Part shown: one piece after another, positions 9,150 through 18,319 of the stretch | Layout of the letters: each line of letters begins with the position of its first letter | Position numbering within the stretch: the stretch's first letter is position 1 | Program-made: the position numbers and the translations under genes | Notes under the pieces: generated by a model | Seen by the model: the letters and a program-made list of their open reading frames with translations, nothing else | Database searches by the model: none | What the model was told of the DNA's origin: nothing | Assembly: GCF_030273445.1 (NCBI RefSeq) | Contig: NZ_CP120678.1 | Coordinates: forward strand, 1,403,501 to 1,467,500 | Direction: 5' to 3' | From: Selenobaculum gibii | GTDB taxonomy: Bacteria; Bacillota; Negativicutes; ICN-92133 | Length of the DNA: 64,000 nucleotides

Positions 9150-10385
9150 CTAATCGGCTGCATAAAATCCCGCAACGTAGCCCGTTGAAAATGCGGCCTG
9201 TAGATTATAGCCTCCAGTTAAGCCATCAATATCAATTACTTCTCCAGCAAAATATAACCCTTGGATTATTTTAGATTCCATCGTTCGAGGATTTATTTCT
9301 TTGATATTTATCCCGCCAGCCGTTACAATCGCCTCACTTACCGGCCGAGTTCCTTTGATTGTTAAGGTCAATCCCATAATCGTTTCAATTAAACGTTGAC
9401 GTTCTTCTTTTGTCACCTGATTTATCGGTTTTTCAGGATCAAGATAAGCTAAATCCATAATGACAGGAATTAATTTTGCCGGAAGCAATTCTCCTAAAGA
9501 ATTCTTTATCTGCTTACGAATAAACTTATCAAAGTCTCGCTGAATCCGTTTATTTAATACTTCTTCCGTTAATGCTGGTTTTAAATTAATAACCAGCTCA
9601 ATAAAATTATCTTTATTCAAATTTTCCGCAACTAACCTACTTAAAGATAAAATAATCGGACCAGATACCCCATAATGAGTGAATAACATCTCCCCAAAAT
9701 CTTCTCCAGCTTTAATCCCATTCACTAATATGGTCGCCCTTATATTTTTTAACGACAAACCCTGCGCATCTTTTACCCACTCATCTTCAGTTTCTAATGG
9801 AACCAAAGAAGGATGAATTTTTATAATACTATGTCCTAATTCTTTTACTAAGGTGTACCCATCTCCAGTCGACCCTGTTCCAGGATACGAAGCTCCACCT
9901 GTAGCTAAAATAACTGCATCGACAGGATATATTCCCCCACTTATACTTTTAACCCCAGTTATTTTTCCATCCGCGCTTTGAATTTTACTCACAGCCTGAT
10001 CAGTAATAATTTCAACACCTAAGCGATTTGCCTCATGCACTAGAGCATTTACAACATCTGCCGCTTTATCACTAACGGGAAACACCCTGCCGCCCCGTTC
10101 TACTTTTGTTGGGACATCCAATTGATGAAAAAAATCTACAACATCTTCATTGCTATACTGGCTAAATGCGCTATACAAAAAACTTCCATTTCCAATCATA
10201 TTTTTTATATACTCTTGCTTACTTGCTGTGTTCGTAATATTGCAACGCCCTTTTCCAGTAATCAATAATTTCTTACCTACTCGCTTCATCTTCTCTAAAA
10301 CTGTAACGTTTGCCCCAGATCGTGCTGCATAAATCGCGGCAATTAAACCAGCTGCACCGCCACCAATTACAATTACTTTTTTCAT
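9150..10385 (-). CDS. BaiN/HI0933-type FAD-dependent oxidoreductase
   Basis: A 411-aa flavoprotein. The N-terminal dinucleotide-binding motif is GGGAAGLIAAIYAA, then GKKLLITGKGRCNITN, which is diagnostic for the HI0933/YhiN family. ATGGASYPGTGSTGDGY and a C-terminal GEVIDIDGLTGGYNLQAAFSTG complete the FAD fold. The physiological substrate of most members is unknown, although BaiN reduces bile-acid intermediates in gut Clostridia. It follows rluB by 14 nt, so it is probably the last gene of that transcript. Confidence 0.9.
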   Translation of the reverse strand: MKKVIVIGGGAAGLIAAIYAARSGANVTVLEKMKRVGKKLLITGKGRCNITNTASKQEYIKNMIGNGSFLYSAFSQYSNEDVVDFFHQLDVPTKVERGGRVFPVSDKAADVVNALVHEANRLGVEIITDQAVSKIQSADGKITGVKSISGGIYPVDAVILATGGASYPGTGSTGDGYTLVKELGHSIIKIHPSLVPLETEDEWVKDAQGLSLKNIRATILVNGIKAGEDFGEMLFTHYGVSGPIILSLSRLVAENLNKDNFIELVINLKPALTEEVLNKRIQRDFDKFIRKQIKNSLGELLPAKLIPVIMDLAYLDPEKPINQVTKEERQRLIETIMGLTLTIKGTRPVSEAIVTAGGINIKEINPRTMESKIIQGLYFAGEVIDIDGLTGGYNLQAAFSTGYVAGFYAAD

Positions 10386-10399
10386 TTTTACTACTCCTG

Positions 10400-11122
10400 T
10401 TATCCATTGATAAAATTCTTTAATCGATCAATTTCCTGTTGTGATAAAGTTCTGTATTGGCCGCGTCGTAGCCCTTTTAAGTCCAAATTAGCAAACTCTA
10501 TTCGTTTCAAGCTTTTCACTGGATGCTTAATTGCTTCACACATTCGCCTTATCTGCCTATTTTTTCCCTCATGAATAATAACTTCAATTTCAGCTGTATT
10601 TGTTAAAGCATCCCCATTCAGCAACCGAATTCTTGCTGGTGCAGTGATTCCATCTTCTAAACGAATACCGACTCTTAACAAATCCAACTTCTCTTCCGTT
10701 GGTATACCAAAAACTTTTGCAATATACGTTTTATAGATTTTATATTTAGGATGAATCAATTGATTTGTTAGTTCACCATCATTCGTTAATAATAAAACGC
10801 CTTCTGTATTATAGTCTAATCGTCCAACAGGATAAACGCGTTGGTCTACCTCAGTTAACAAATCAACGACTGTTTTTCTTCCCCGTTCATCTTTTGCCGT
10901 TGTTACAACACCTTTAGGCTTATTTAATAAAATATAAATAGGTTCTTCTAGCGCAATTGGTTTTCCATCTACAAGAACCTTATCTTTCTTTATATCAACT
11001 TTAGTACCTAGCTCCATAATAATTTTTCCATTAACGCTAACTCTACCCGCTAAAATCAATTTTTCAGCTTCACGTCTTGATGCAACCCCTGCTTGACTCA
11101 TTACTTTTTGTAAACGTTCCAA
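10400..11122 (-). CDS. rluB: 23S rRNA pseudouridine synthase, RluB/RsuA family
   Basis: A 240-aa protein. An S4 RNA-binding domain occupies about residues 1-60 (RLQKVMSQAGVASRREAEKLI). The catalytic domain contains GRLDYNTEGVLLLTNDGEL, with the catalytic Asp in the GRLD motif, and GKNRQIRRM near the C-terminus. In B. subtilis rluB directly follows spmB. Here two redox genes separate them. Confidence 0.95.
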   Translation of the reverse strand: MERLQKVMSQAGVASRREAEKLILAGRVSVNGKIIMELGTKVDIKKDKVLVDGKPIALEEPIYILLNKPKGVVTTAKDERGRKTVVDLLTEVDQRVYPVGRLDYNTEGVLLLTNDGELTNQLIHPKYKIYKTYIAKVFGIPTEEKLDLLRVGIRLEDGITAPARIRLLNGDALTNTAEIEVIIHEGKNRQIRRMCEAIKHPVKSLKRIEFANLDLKGLRRGQYRTLSQQEIDRLKNFING

Positions 11123-11147
11123 AATTCCTACCCCTTTTAAAGCTTAT

Positions 11148-12110
11148 TTAATTTTGCATAATTTGATTAAAATCAACTTGCATTTTACATAATTTCATCA
11201 TTTGATTATCATGATTCATCTGCTGGCAACTGCCGCAAATACCTTCGCCACAGCACATTGTAGCATTATTGGTTACCGCCATTGGTATATTATACCCATA
11301 ATCATTTAATCCATTTATTAAGCCTCGATGCTGACTGTCTGGGCCAGCACTAATCACTAAATCAATTTTCCGATCATTAAGCAACTCTTTTAATAGTACA
11401 AACCCAGTTTTTCTTAAACTATCTACATCATATACTAAAACACCTTGCTTGCGCAATTTTTCACCAACAAATATTTTTCCCACTTTACCAGGGGCAAGAA
11501 TGGCTGTAATCATATTGTTATTTTCAACAAGCTTATGTATTACAGAAGATGCAGGTGCCTGACCAATTCCCCCAGCTACCAATAATATATTACTCTCTTT
11601 TATATTGTCAATCCATGGTTTTCCAAGCATTCCATTATAGTAAGGCCCTCTTACAAGAATATTCCCATCGTTAATAAATAAACGAGCTGATTTTGCGCCG
11701 ACAATCTCAACTGCAACTGTTATTATATTTTTCTGTACGGCCATCACCCCTACAGGAAAACAGCAACATCCCTCATCTTCCGCATTACGTAAAAATACAA
11801 AAGCTCCTACTTCGTCTAATCTTTCTGCTAATTCTTGACTTACCGTAAACTCAATGATATAAGTTTTTTCATTGAGTTTTTCTTTAATAGAAAATTGAGT
11901 TTTTTCTTCAACTCTAGATATTTTATTAGTAGCAATACATTTTTTTTGCCAAAAATTTTCATACAAAATGCATACACCTTGCCAGTCACAATCACAAAAT
12001 TCTTTTCCCTGCAATTGCGAACAATACACACAATGGTTTGTATCTGCTAAAAGGCAAGGACAATAAGACGAATTGATATCAATGCATCTTTTTATTAACT
12101 CTTTTAACAT
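11148..12110 (-). CDS. PyrK-like electron-transfer flavoprotein with N-terminal Cys cluster
   Basis: A 320-aa protein with a ferredoxin-reductase-like core resembling dihydroorotate dehydrogenase electron-transfer subunits. It has a flavin-binding segment (LFINDGNILVRGPYYNGM), NAD-binding LLVAGGIGQAPA, and a C-terminal [2Fe-2S] motif using C286/C287, C292, C295 and C308. Unusually, the first 50 residues contain eight cysteines (9, 17, 19, 27, 30, 39, 41, 47), possibly an extra metal centre. No pyrD or other pyr gene is nearby. It follows the flavoprotein gene below by 16 nt and is probably its partner. Confidence 0.75.
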   Translation of the reverse strand: MLKELIKRCIDINSSYCPCLLADTNHCVYCSQLQGKEFCDCDWQGVCILYENFWQKKCIATNKISRVEEKTQFSIKEKLNEKTYIIEFTVSQELAERLDEVGAFVFLRNAEDEGCCCFPVGVMAVQKNIITVAVEIVGAKSARLFINDGNILVRGPYYNGMLGKPWIDNIKESNILLVAGGIGQAPASSVIHKLVENNNMITAILAPGKVGKIFVGEKLRKQGVLVYDVDSLRKTGFVLLKELLNDRKIDLVISAGPDSQHRGLINGLNDYGYNIPMAVTNNATMCCGEGICGSCQQMNHDNQMMKLCKMQVDFNQIMQN

Positions 12111-12126
12111 AGTAGCTCCCCCTTGC

Positions 12127-13407
12127 CTATACTAAACATTTATAATAAATATCTTTTAGTCCAGCTTTTTCAATATTTTGCTGAATAAATTCAGAATTAA
12201 TTTCATAAAGACCTTCTTCTTTCATTCGATTAAAATAAACTGACCCAGAAAAAGTATAGCGGATCCTTCTACCGCTTTCATCATTCATTTTTCTTTGTAC
12301 AAATTCGATAAAATCACCAATTGCGATTGTATTGGGCAAAACTAAATATTCCATATCTAAGCTGCACCGAACTGCATTATGTCCGGCAAGTAATCCAGTT
12401 ACAATAGCTTCTGTATGCCCTACAATTGTACCTGATTTTTCTCCTGCACAAAATAAATTGTCAATATCATCAACTCGTAGAGTACAATCACATGGAGCTA
12501 TTGCTAAATAGCGCATCGAATTCCCAACTCCGCCAGAATAAGGATCTTCATAACGCGCTTTTTCTAGTCCATGAATTTTTCTTAAATCCATTAACGGAAA
12601 ATAAGATGTCATCAATTTTGCATGGCCAGTATCCAGTAATATAATATTTTCTGCAAATGCATCTAGTGCATATTGACTACAAGCTTTCTTTAATAAGCCA
12701 CCTTTTTTTCTTAGTCCTTCTGGAATTTTTAATACAACAACACCTTTGCGTTCTAGTTCTGCTTTTAATTCATCGCTCAATGAATCCTTATTAATTTTAC
12801 ACGAACCACTCATCGCACCTACTGAACCATCTGCTTTTTCACCGAAGAACTCTTTCACCCCCGCCTTGCCACTAAGGCTAATTCTCGGGCCAAAAGATGG
12901 ACAGCGAAGAATGCACATCGCACAACCATTTCCATAACGCAAACAATTTCCCATCGGGCCAGCACTACCTGTTGCATCTATAAAAGCATCCCCCTGTAAT
13001 ATTTCTCCATTATCAAGAGCAACTGCTTCTATATGCCGCCCTGCCTTCTTCACATTATTTACTCTAACTTGTGTTTTTATTTCAACACCATACTCTAAAA
13101 GAATTTTTTTTATCATTGGTTCCATCGTAGTTACATCATATAAAGATGCATGCTGATGCCCTGGAAAGTCAATATTTGTATGACGAGAGTTTTCGTCCAT
13201 TACTTTAAAAAACTCTCCCGCGCCCATGGCAATACTTTCTTCAGCAGCTGTATATCTTCCATTATTGCGGAAGATTCCCCCCACGAGTCCAGTTCCTAAT
13301 AGTAGATCGGTTCTTTCAATTAAAATAACTTTAGCACCAGCTTTGGCCGCCGAAAGTGCGGCTGCGCATCCCGACCAGCCGCCTCCACTTATCACTACAT
13401 TACTCAA
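12127..13407 (-). CDS. FAD-dependent oxidoreductase of unknown substrate
   Basis: A 426-aa protein. A Rossmann FAD motif (ISGGGWSGCAAALSAAKAG) lies at the N-terminus, with FIDATGSAGPMGN and a C-terminal FAD motif FCAGEKSGTIVGHTEAIVTGLLAGHNA. The latter resembles GidA/TrmFO-type flavoproteins, but the rest does not look like TrmFO. A central CAMCILRCPSFGPR holds three closely spaced cysteines that could bind metal or be redox active. It lies 80 nt downstream of spmB and is paired with the PyrK-like gene, so an NAD(P)H-linked two-component oxidoreductase is plausible. Confidence 0.7.
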   Translation of the reverse strand: MSNVVISGGGWSGCAAALSAAKAGAKVILIERTDLLLGTGLVGGIFRNNGRYTAAEESIAMGAGEFFKVMDENSRHTNIDFPGHQHASLYDVTTMEPMIKKILLEYGVEIKTQVRVNNVKKAGRHIEAVALDNGEILQGDAFIDATGSAGPMGNCLRYGNGCAMCILRCPSFGPRISLSGKAGVKEFFGEKADGSVGAMSGSCKINKDSLSDELKAELERKGVVVLKIPEGLRKKGGLLKKACSQYALDAFAENIILLDTGHAKLMTSYFPLMDLRKIHGLEKARYEDPYSGGVGNSMRYLAIAPCDCTLRVDDIDNLFCAGEKSGTIVGHTEAIVTGLLAGHNAVRCSLDMEYLVLPNTIAIGDFIEFVQRKMNDESGRRIRYTFSGSVYFNRMKEEGLYEINSEFIQQNIEKAGLKDIYYKCLV

Positions 13408-13486
13408 GGCTTTCCCTCCCTGCCTAAAATCTTAATTCCATAGTATTCAGGCAAGTTAAAAATGCCACAGATCTAAGATGAAAAAG

Positions 13487-14023
13487 CTAGGTAAACAATA
13501 AAGAACCTAGGTAAACAGCAGTGAAAAAAGCTACCAAATCCGCAAATAGTCCAGTAAAAATAGAGTATCCTACTTTACTAATTCCTACTGAGCCAAAATA
13601 AACTGCTAAGATGTAAAAAGTAGTATCACTACTCGCCATAATCGTCGCAGCTATTTTACCATAAAGAGAATCAACGCCATAAAAATTCATTAAATCTACG
13701 CCTAAGCCCATTGTTCCCGTACCTGATAATGGTCGCATCATCGCTAAAGGAATTAATTCACTAGGTATTCCTAAAACTCTGAAAAGAGGGGCACCAAAGG
13801 ATAAAAATTCCCCCATTGCTCCTGATGATCGAAAAACTTGGATGGAAACCATCATCGCAACTAAAAAAGGTATAATTTTTACTACTGTATGGATACCCTC
13901 AGCTGCTCCTTCAACAAAGCATTCATAAACTTTTATTTTCTTAATCAAGCCAAGTACGATTATACTAGTGATAATCATTGGAACGGACCATATCGATACT
14001 GCCTGTATGAAATCGCCAAACAT
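13487..14023 (-). CDS. spmB: Spore maturation protein B
   Basis: A 178-aa membrane protein of the nucleoside-recognition (Gate) domain family, with GAMGEFLSFGAP, MMRPLSGTGTMGLG and SSDTTFYILAVYFGSVG motifs typical of SpmB. With SpmA it is needed for spore core dehydration in Bacillus. Its start is 4 nt from the spmA stop, so the two are translationally close. Confidence 0.95.
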   Translation of the reverse strand: MFGDFIQAVSIWSVPMIITSIIVLGLIKKIKVYECFVEGAAEGIHTVVKIIPFLVAMMVSIQVFRSSGAMGEFLSFGAPLFRVLGIPSELIPLAMMRPLSGTGTMGLGVDLMNFYGVDSLYGKIAATIMASSDTTFYILAVYFGSVGISKVGYSIFTGLFADLVAFFTAVYLGSLLFT

Positions 14024-14027
14024 AGCA

Positions 14028-14612
14028 TCACCTCAATCGCAATATTTTTCTGCATAAAAAATCCATGCCAAGACCTGCAATTGTCGCTATACAGCTTACC
14101 ATAAGTACACAACCTACAATGTCTGTCGGTGTAGCAGCCCCCATAGCCGATCTTAACGCAATGATGGTCATCGGAACTAGAGTCGTTCCGGTTGTACATA
14201 AAACTAAGAAAGTACACATCGCCGGTGTTGCTTTCTTTTTTTCTTTATTTAAGGTTTGCAATTGCTGCATGGCTTTTATTCCCAAAGGTGTTGCAGCATT
14301 TCCAAGGCCTAGCATATTTGCACTTATGGTCATAACAATCGCACCAAGCGCAGGATGGTTAGCTGGAATGCTAGGAAAAATCAATCTCAATAATGGCTTT
14401 AAATTTTTTGCCAAAAAACGAATCATCCCTGCTTGCTTTGCAATGTTCATCAGGCCTAGCCACAGACACATCATACCAAGCAAATTTAAAGATAATAAAA
14501 CGGCATCTTGGGCAGCTTTTATCGCACTTTCTGTTACAAATTCAATATTTCCACAAAATCCAGCATAAATAATTCCGAACACAAGAAAAAATCCCCATAT
14601 ATAATTTATCAT
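14028..14612 (-). CDS. spmA: Spore maturation protein A
   Basis: About 194 aa, a multi-pass membrane protein with LGLMNIAKQAG, LGLGNAATPLGIKAMQ and FLVLCTTGTTLVPMTIIALR, all typical of SpmA. The reading frame is open from a GTG at 14624, but AGGAGG abuts that GTG, so the ATG at 14612 is the better start. It lies between the D-Ala-D-Ala carboxypeptidase gene and spmB, the same order as dacB-spmA-spmB in B. subtilis. Confidence 0.95.
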   Translation of the reverse strand: MINYIWGFFLVFGIIYAGFCGNIEFVTESAIKAAQDAVLLSLNLLGMMCLWLGLMNIAKQAGMIRFLAKNLKPLLRLIFPSIPANHPALGAIVMTISANMLGLGNAATPLGIKAMQQLQTLNKEKKKATPAMCTFLVLCTTGTTLVPMTIIALRSAMGAATPTDIVGCVLMVSCIATIAGLGMDFLCRKILRLR

Positions 14613-14661
14613 TGATCGCCACACCTCCTATTCCAAGGTATGAATAAAAACAATAAAAAAA

Positions 14662-14682
14662 GAACGACTTTAATAGTCGCTC
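14662..14682 (-). terminator. Terminator after the dacB-like gene
   Basis: A stem CGACT/AGTCG extended by GA/TC pairs around one mismatch, with a 5-nt loop. On the minus strand it is followed by TTCTTTTTTTATTG. The stem reaches the stop codon of the carboxypeptidase gene, so spmAB is likely to depend partly on read-through or on its own promoter. Confidence 0.75.
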
Positions 14683-15827
14683 TAGAAAAACTTCGTCATG
14701 AATAAATTAAATACTTTATTTAATGATCTATATACAGTTTGAAAAAACGATTTTTTATCTACGCCATTGGCAGCTATCAAATCCGTTGTTGCTACTTCTT
14801 TATTATTATACATAATTTTTAAAGTTCCTAATTTAGTTCCTTCATGGAAGCCTGCTTCTATTTTTTCTGGTAAGTCAATCACCGTGACAAAATTCTTTTT
14901 GTCTTCATCGACCATTGGAACAACAATATCATTTTTAGCAACAACATCTACATCTGATTTAACACCATAGTTTACTGAAACATTTTTTATGACAGCATTG
15001 GCATTATATAATTTTACTGCTTTTATTTTTTGGAAACCATAATCTAACAGCGCAATTGAGTCATTCCACATAAATTCACTATCTAACACAACTGCAACCA
15101 ATTGAATCCCATCACGCTTAGCCGCGGATACTAAACAACGACCTGCTGCATTTGTATATCCGGTCTTAACACCATTTCCACCTTCGTAAAGCCACAACAT
15201 TCTATTTTCATTAAATAACTCTCTGCCATAATCATTCGTTGCCCACGGAATAATTTTAGTCTTTGTGCTTACAATCTCTTCAAATAAAGGATTTCTATAG
15301 CCATAAGCAGCAATAAGTGCTAAATCATGCGCTGTCGAATAATGATTAGTGTCAGGTAATCCACTCGAATTCGTAAAAGCTGTGTGAACTGCTCCAATTT
15401 CATGGGCCTTTTTGGTCATCATCTTTGCATATGCATCAACTGAACCCGCAATGTGTTCCGCTACTGCTACCGTTGCATCATTTCCAGATACAAGCATCAC
15501 ACCGTATAAAAGATCTCTCAATGTTAATTTTTCTCCATGTTCAAGCCATAAAGAAGAGCCTTCAGTTTTGGATGCATTTTCACTCGCCTCAATAACATCA
15601 TTTAAATTGCCGTTTTCCAAAGCAACAATCAGCGTCATCATTTTTGTCGTACTTGCAGGATACCTTCTGCTTTCAGCATCCTTAGCATACAATACCTTTC
15701 CTGTCGTCGCGTCCATAACAATTGCAGATTTAGCTGTCAATGCGGGTTCACTACTTGCAAAACAATTCGTTCCCCCCATATTTATTAAAAATATCATACA
15801 TAATATTATCTTCCATAAATTTACCAT
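14682..15827 (-). CDS. dacB: D-alanyl-D-alanine carboxypeptidase (DacB/PBP5-type)
   Basis: A 381-aa secreted S11 peptidase that trims peptidoglycan pentapeptides. It has a signal peptide at about residues 1-24, and catalytic STTK at 59-62, SGN at 114-116 and KTG (GVKTGYTNAAG). A C-terminal beta domain and a short amphipathic anchor follow. The position just before spmAB matches sporulation-specific dacB. A paralogue lies at 25727-26878. A strong sigma-A-like promoter lies 54 nt upstream. Confidence 0.93.
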   Translation of the reverse strand: MVNLWKIILCMIFLINMGGTNCFASSEPALTAKSAIVMDATTGKVLYAKDAESRRYPASTTKMMTLIVALENGNLNDVIEASENASKTEGSSLWLEHGEKLTLRDLLYGVMLVSGNDATVAVAEHIAGSVDAYAKMMTKKAHEIGAVHTAFTNSSGLPDTNHYSTAHDLALIAAYGYRNPLFEEIVSTKTKIIPWATNDYGRELFNENRMLWLYEGGNGVKTGYTNAAGRCLVSAAKRDGIQLVAVVLDSEFMWNDSIALLDYGFQKIKAVKLYNANAVIKNVSVNYGVKSDVDVVAKNDIVVPMVDEDKKNFVTVIDLPEKIEAGFHEGTKLGTLKIMYNNKEVATTDLIAANGVDKKSFFQTVYRSLNKVFNLFMTKFF

Positions 15828-15880
15828 AAACCTATTATTGAGCTCCCTTCAAATCAAACGGATAATAAAACATAATAAAT

Positions 15881-15909
15881 ATTATAAACATCTTTATAAC
15901 ATTCGTCAA
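15881..15909 (-). promoter_or_regulatory. Sigma-A-type promoter for the dacB-like gene
   Basis: TTGACG (15909-15904), a 17-nt spacer and a perfect TATAAT (15886-15881) on the minus strand, 54 nt before the start codon. Confidence 0.7.
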
Positions 15910-15941
15910 AGGATATCCATTGTTTTATCAAATCTTTACAA

Positions 15942-15982
15942 AATAAAACAAGACCCCCTAAATACGAAAGTCTTGTTTTATT
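15942..15982 (-). terminator. Terminator after gerW
   Basis: A 13-bp stem AATAAAACAAGAC/GTCTTGTTTTATT around a 15-nt loop, followed on the minus strand by TTGT. It lies immediately past the gerW stop codon. Confidence 0.75.
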
Positions 15983-15985
15983 ATT

Positions 15986-16396
15986 TCAATTATTTTCTTT
16001 CGATTCTAAATCATCGTAATTTGTCATATTCCCATTAAGCATTTCTTGTATTTTTTCCATTGCTTGTGGCATAAAATCCAATAATTTATCATAAACATTG
16101 TGATTGTCTACACACATAAATCGAATTCCTTGATTTACGGAACAAACTAAAAAACCGACCGGTCTTACACTAACACCTCCACCACTGCCGCCTCCAAAGC
16201 CACTTTTATTTTCATTTTGTTCTATCTCACCTTTACCACCACCAGCGACAAAACCAAAAGTTACTTTCGATATTGGAATAATCACTGTCCCATCCGGTGT
16301 AGTTACTGGATCACCTACAATTGTGTTTACATCAATCATTTCTCTAATACTGTTCATAGCAGTCTGCATGAAACCTTGTATTGACGTATCGCTCAT
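15986..16396 (-). CDS. gerW: GerW (YtfJ) family sporulation protein
   Basis: A 136-aa protein with the family pattern NTIVGDPVTTPDGTVIIPISKVTFGFVAGGG (split here by a short gap from the next part), a Gly-rich loop GFGGGSGGG, and VRPVGFLV. In B. subtilis GerW is needed for L-alanine-triggered germination and lies next to a DUF2953 gene (ytfI). The same neighbour is present here, overlapping gerW by 4 nt. Confidence 0.93.
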   Translation of the reverse strand: MSDTSIQGFMQTAMNSIREMIDVNTIVGDPVTTPDGTVIIPISKVTFGFVAGGGKGEIEQNENKSGFGGGSGGGVSVRPVGFLVCSVNQGIRFMCVDNHNVYDKLLDFMPQAMEKIQEMLNGNMTNYDDLESKENN

Positions 16397-16977
16397 TTTT
16401 TTGCCTCCTGCTTAAAATTTCTTATCATACATATAAAATCCCCAAAAGTAAAAGTAAATATACATTCCGCATCTACAAATAGTTGTTGTACAATAAAATT
16501 AGGTTGAATCTCAATATTAAGATATTTTGCATTATGAATAAAACAAGTATAGAACAATGAATTTAAAACGCCATAGGTAATCGATGTAATCGCAGGATCA
16601 TAACAGCTATAACATATCTTTATCTTGCCTTTTTTAAAGCCGAATTTATGCTTAAAATTCCCAAAGTTTTTTTCATTTTGCGTTCTATATAAAGAACTAC
16701 TAAAGATATCTTTTATTTCACTCCAGTTTTTATCCTTTGATTTATCTTCTGTTTGAGATTGAAGTTGCTGTTTTTTTAGTTTTTTCAATAAAAATTTTTC
16801 ATATATTTTTTTCAGATAAGGCGAAAAGATTTTTTCGTATAAACGTATATTAAAAATAAGTATTTTAATCGTTAATAAATCTTCTGTAGAATTTTTAACA
16901 TATTTTATCGATAAATTTATTTTAATAAAAAACCATGCGCAAAAAAGCAGGAAAAATATAATTAAAAGATATTTCAA
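16393..16977 (-). CDS. DUF2953 domain protein (YtfI-like)
   Basis: A 194-aa protein with an N-terminal membrane segment (about residues 2-22), a Lys-rich linker and a beta-rich C-terminal half (KIKICYSCYDPAITSITYGVLN) typical of DUF2953. Function is unknown. Its genomic pairing with gerW is conserved, which supports a sporulation or germination role. Confidence 0.85.
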   Translation of the reverse strand: MKYLLIIFFLLFCAWFFIKINLSIKYVKNSTEDLLTIKILIFNIRLYEKIFSPYLKKIYEKFLLKKLKKQQLQSQTEDKSKDKNWSEIKDIFSSSLYRTQNEKNFGNFKHKFGFKKGKIKICYSCYDPAITSITYGVLNSLFYTCFIHNAKYLNIEIQPNFIVQQLFVDAECIFTFTFGDFICMIRNFKQEAKK

Positions 16978-17055
16978 AATAATCTCACCCTAATATTTTA
17001 ATCATTTATACTTTCCCCAAAACAAAAAAAATTATGTATAATAAACAAAATGTTA

Positions 17056-17595
17056 TTACACATAATCTTTTATTTCTGCCTGTATTCCTTTTTCCGGCAA
17101 GGCTGGTAAATCCTCAATACAATCTAAGCCAAAGCACTTTAGAAATTCTTCTGTTGTCCCATATAAAATTGGCCGCCCAATCACCTCTTTGCGCCCAACG
17201 TCTTCGATTAGACCACGTTCTAATAAAGTCGTCAATACACGATCGACACGCACACCTCTTAGCATTTCAATTTCCTGCTTTGTAATTGGCTGGCGAAATG
17301 CAATAATTGATAAAGTTTCTAATGCCGCTACTGACAATTTAGGTTCAACCACTTGTGCTAACGCTTCAATGATTTCTGATAGCTCTGGTTTCGTACATAA
17401 TTGATATCCGCCTGCAACCTTTATAATTGTCAAGCCACGCTGACTACTTTCCATATCAGTTTTCAATTTGACGATTAAATCCTCAATATTCTCCTTATCA
17501 ACATTTAAAATATCTGCAAGCCGATGGACTGATAAAGGGTCTCCATTTACAAATAATAATGCTTCAATATGCCCTTTTAATTCATCATAAAACAT
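17056..17595 (-). CDS. scpB: Segregation and condensation protein B
   Basis: About 179 aa, two winged-helix domains of the SMC-ScpAB condensin (HIEALLFVNGDPLS, LETLSIIAFRQPITKQEIEMLRG). The ATG at 17595 is preferred over the one at 17601, because AAGGAG lies 9 nt before it. The start overlaps the end of scpA, as is usual for this pair. Confidence 0.96.
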   Translation of the reverse strand: MFYDELKGHIEALLFVNGDPLSVHRLADILNVDKENIEDLIVKLKTDMESSQRGLTIIKVAGGYQLCTKPELSEIIEALAQVVEPKLSVAALETLSIIAFRQPITKQEIEMLRGVRVDRVLTTLLERGLIEDVGRKEVIGRPILYGTTEEFLKCFGLDCIEDLPALPEKGIQAEIKDYV

Positions 17596-18316
17596 TATCA
17601 TTTTCTCCTTTTAATTTAATATAAATTGGTGCAAATGCATATTGCTGTTCAATAAATATTCGTTTCAATTTTATTAACTCTAATAGTGCTAAAAAAGTAG
17701 TAACCATCTCTGCCTTATTAGATATACAGCTAAAAGTATCTGTAAATAAAACCGTTTTTTTATTTTTCTGTAACAAAAAAATTATATCTTCCATTTTTTC
17801 TTCAATTGTAAATGGGTCGCGCTCAACAATCGCGGCTTCTTCCACCGCAGAAGATAAAACTGCTTTAAAAGCATTAACCAAACTAGACAGCGGTAATCCC
17901 TCAAGTGGTAAATAGCGAGTCGTTAAAGATTCTGGTTGCTTAAAAAAATACTTTGCTTGTTTAACTGCCAATTGATCCAAGACTTCACTTACTTCTTTAA
18001 ATCGTTTATATTCTAGTAATCGTTCTACAAGCTCCTGCCGTGGATCAATCTCCTCTTCCGCTACATCATTTTCTGACTTTGGCGGTTTTGGCAAAAGAAC
18101 TCGCGACTTTATCTGCAGTAAAGTTGCCGCCATAACTAAAAATCCACTGGCTATCTCGATATTAAACTCTTGAAACTGCTCTAAATATCCCATATACTGC
18201 TCTGTTATCTCAGCAATCGGAATATCGTAAATGTTAATTTTATTTTTTTCAATTAGATGCATAAGGAGGTCCAATGGACCTTCAAATGCATCTAATTTTA
18301 TTTTATACGCTTCCAT
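17585..18316 (-). CDS. scpA: Segregation and condensation protein A
   Basis: A 243-aa kleisin of the SMC complex. The N-terminal helical domain has the hallmark FEGPLDLLMHLIEKNKI, followed by ASGFLVMAATLLQIKSR and an acidic linker. The C-terminal winged helix (VTTFLALLELIKLKRI) contacts the SMC head. It follows trpS by only 3 nt. Confidence 0.97.
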   Translation of the reverse strand: MEAYKIKLDAFEGPLDLLMHLIEKNKINIYDIPIAEITEQYMGYLEQFQEFNIEIASGFLVMAATLLQIKSRVLLPKPPKSENDVAEEEIDPRQELVERLLEYKRFKEVSEVLDQLAVKQAKYFFKQPESLTTRYLPLEGLPLSSLVNAFKAVLSSAVEEAAIVERDPFTIEEKMEDIIFLLQKNKKTVLFTDTFSCISNKAEMVTTFLALLELIKLKRIFIEQQYAFAPIYIKLKGENDNVL

Positions 18317-18319
18317 AGA

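Noticed and set aside
11148-12110. Assignment as pyrK of pyrimidine synthesis
   Set aside because: No pyrD or other pyr genes are nearby and the eight-cysteine N-terminal extension is not typical of PyrK.
12127-13407. Assignment of the flavoprotein as TrmFO or GidA
   Set aside because: Only the C-terminal FAD motif is similar. The Cys-rich middle and the PyrK-like partner do not fit tRNA modification.
13487-13517. Direct repeat of CTAGGTAAACA, 20 nt apart, at the end of spmB
   Set aside because: It encodes ordinary SpmB C-terminal residues in two frames and has no third copy or attachment-site features.
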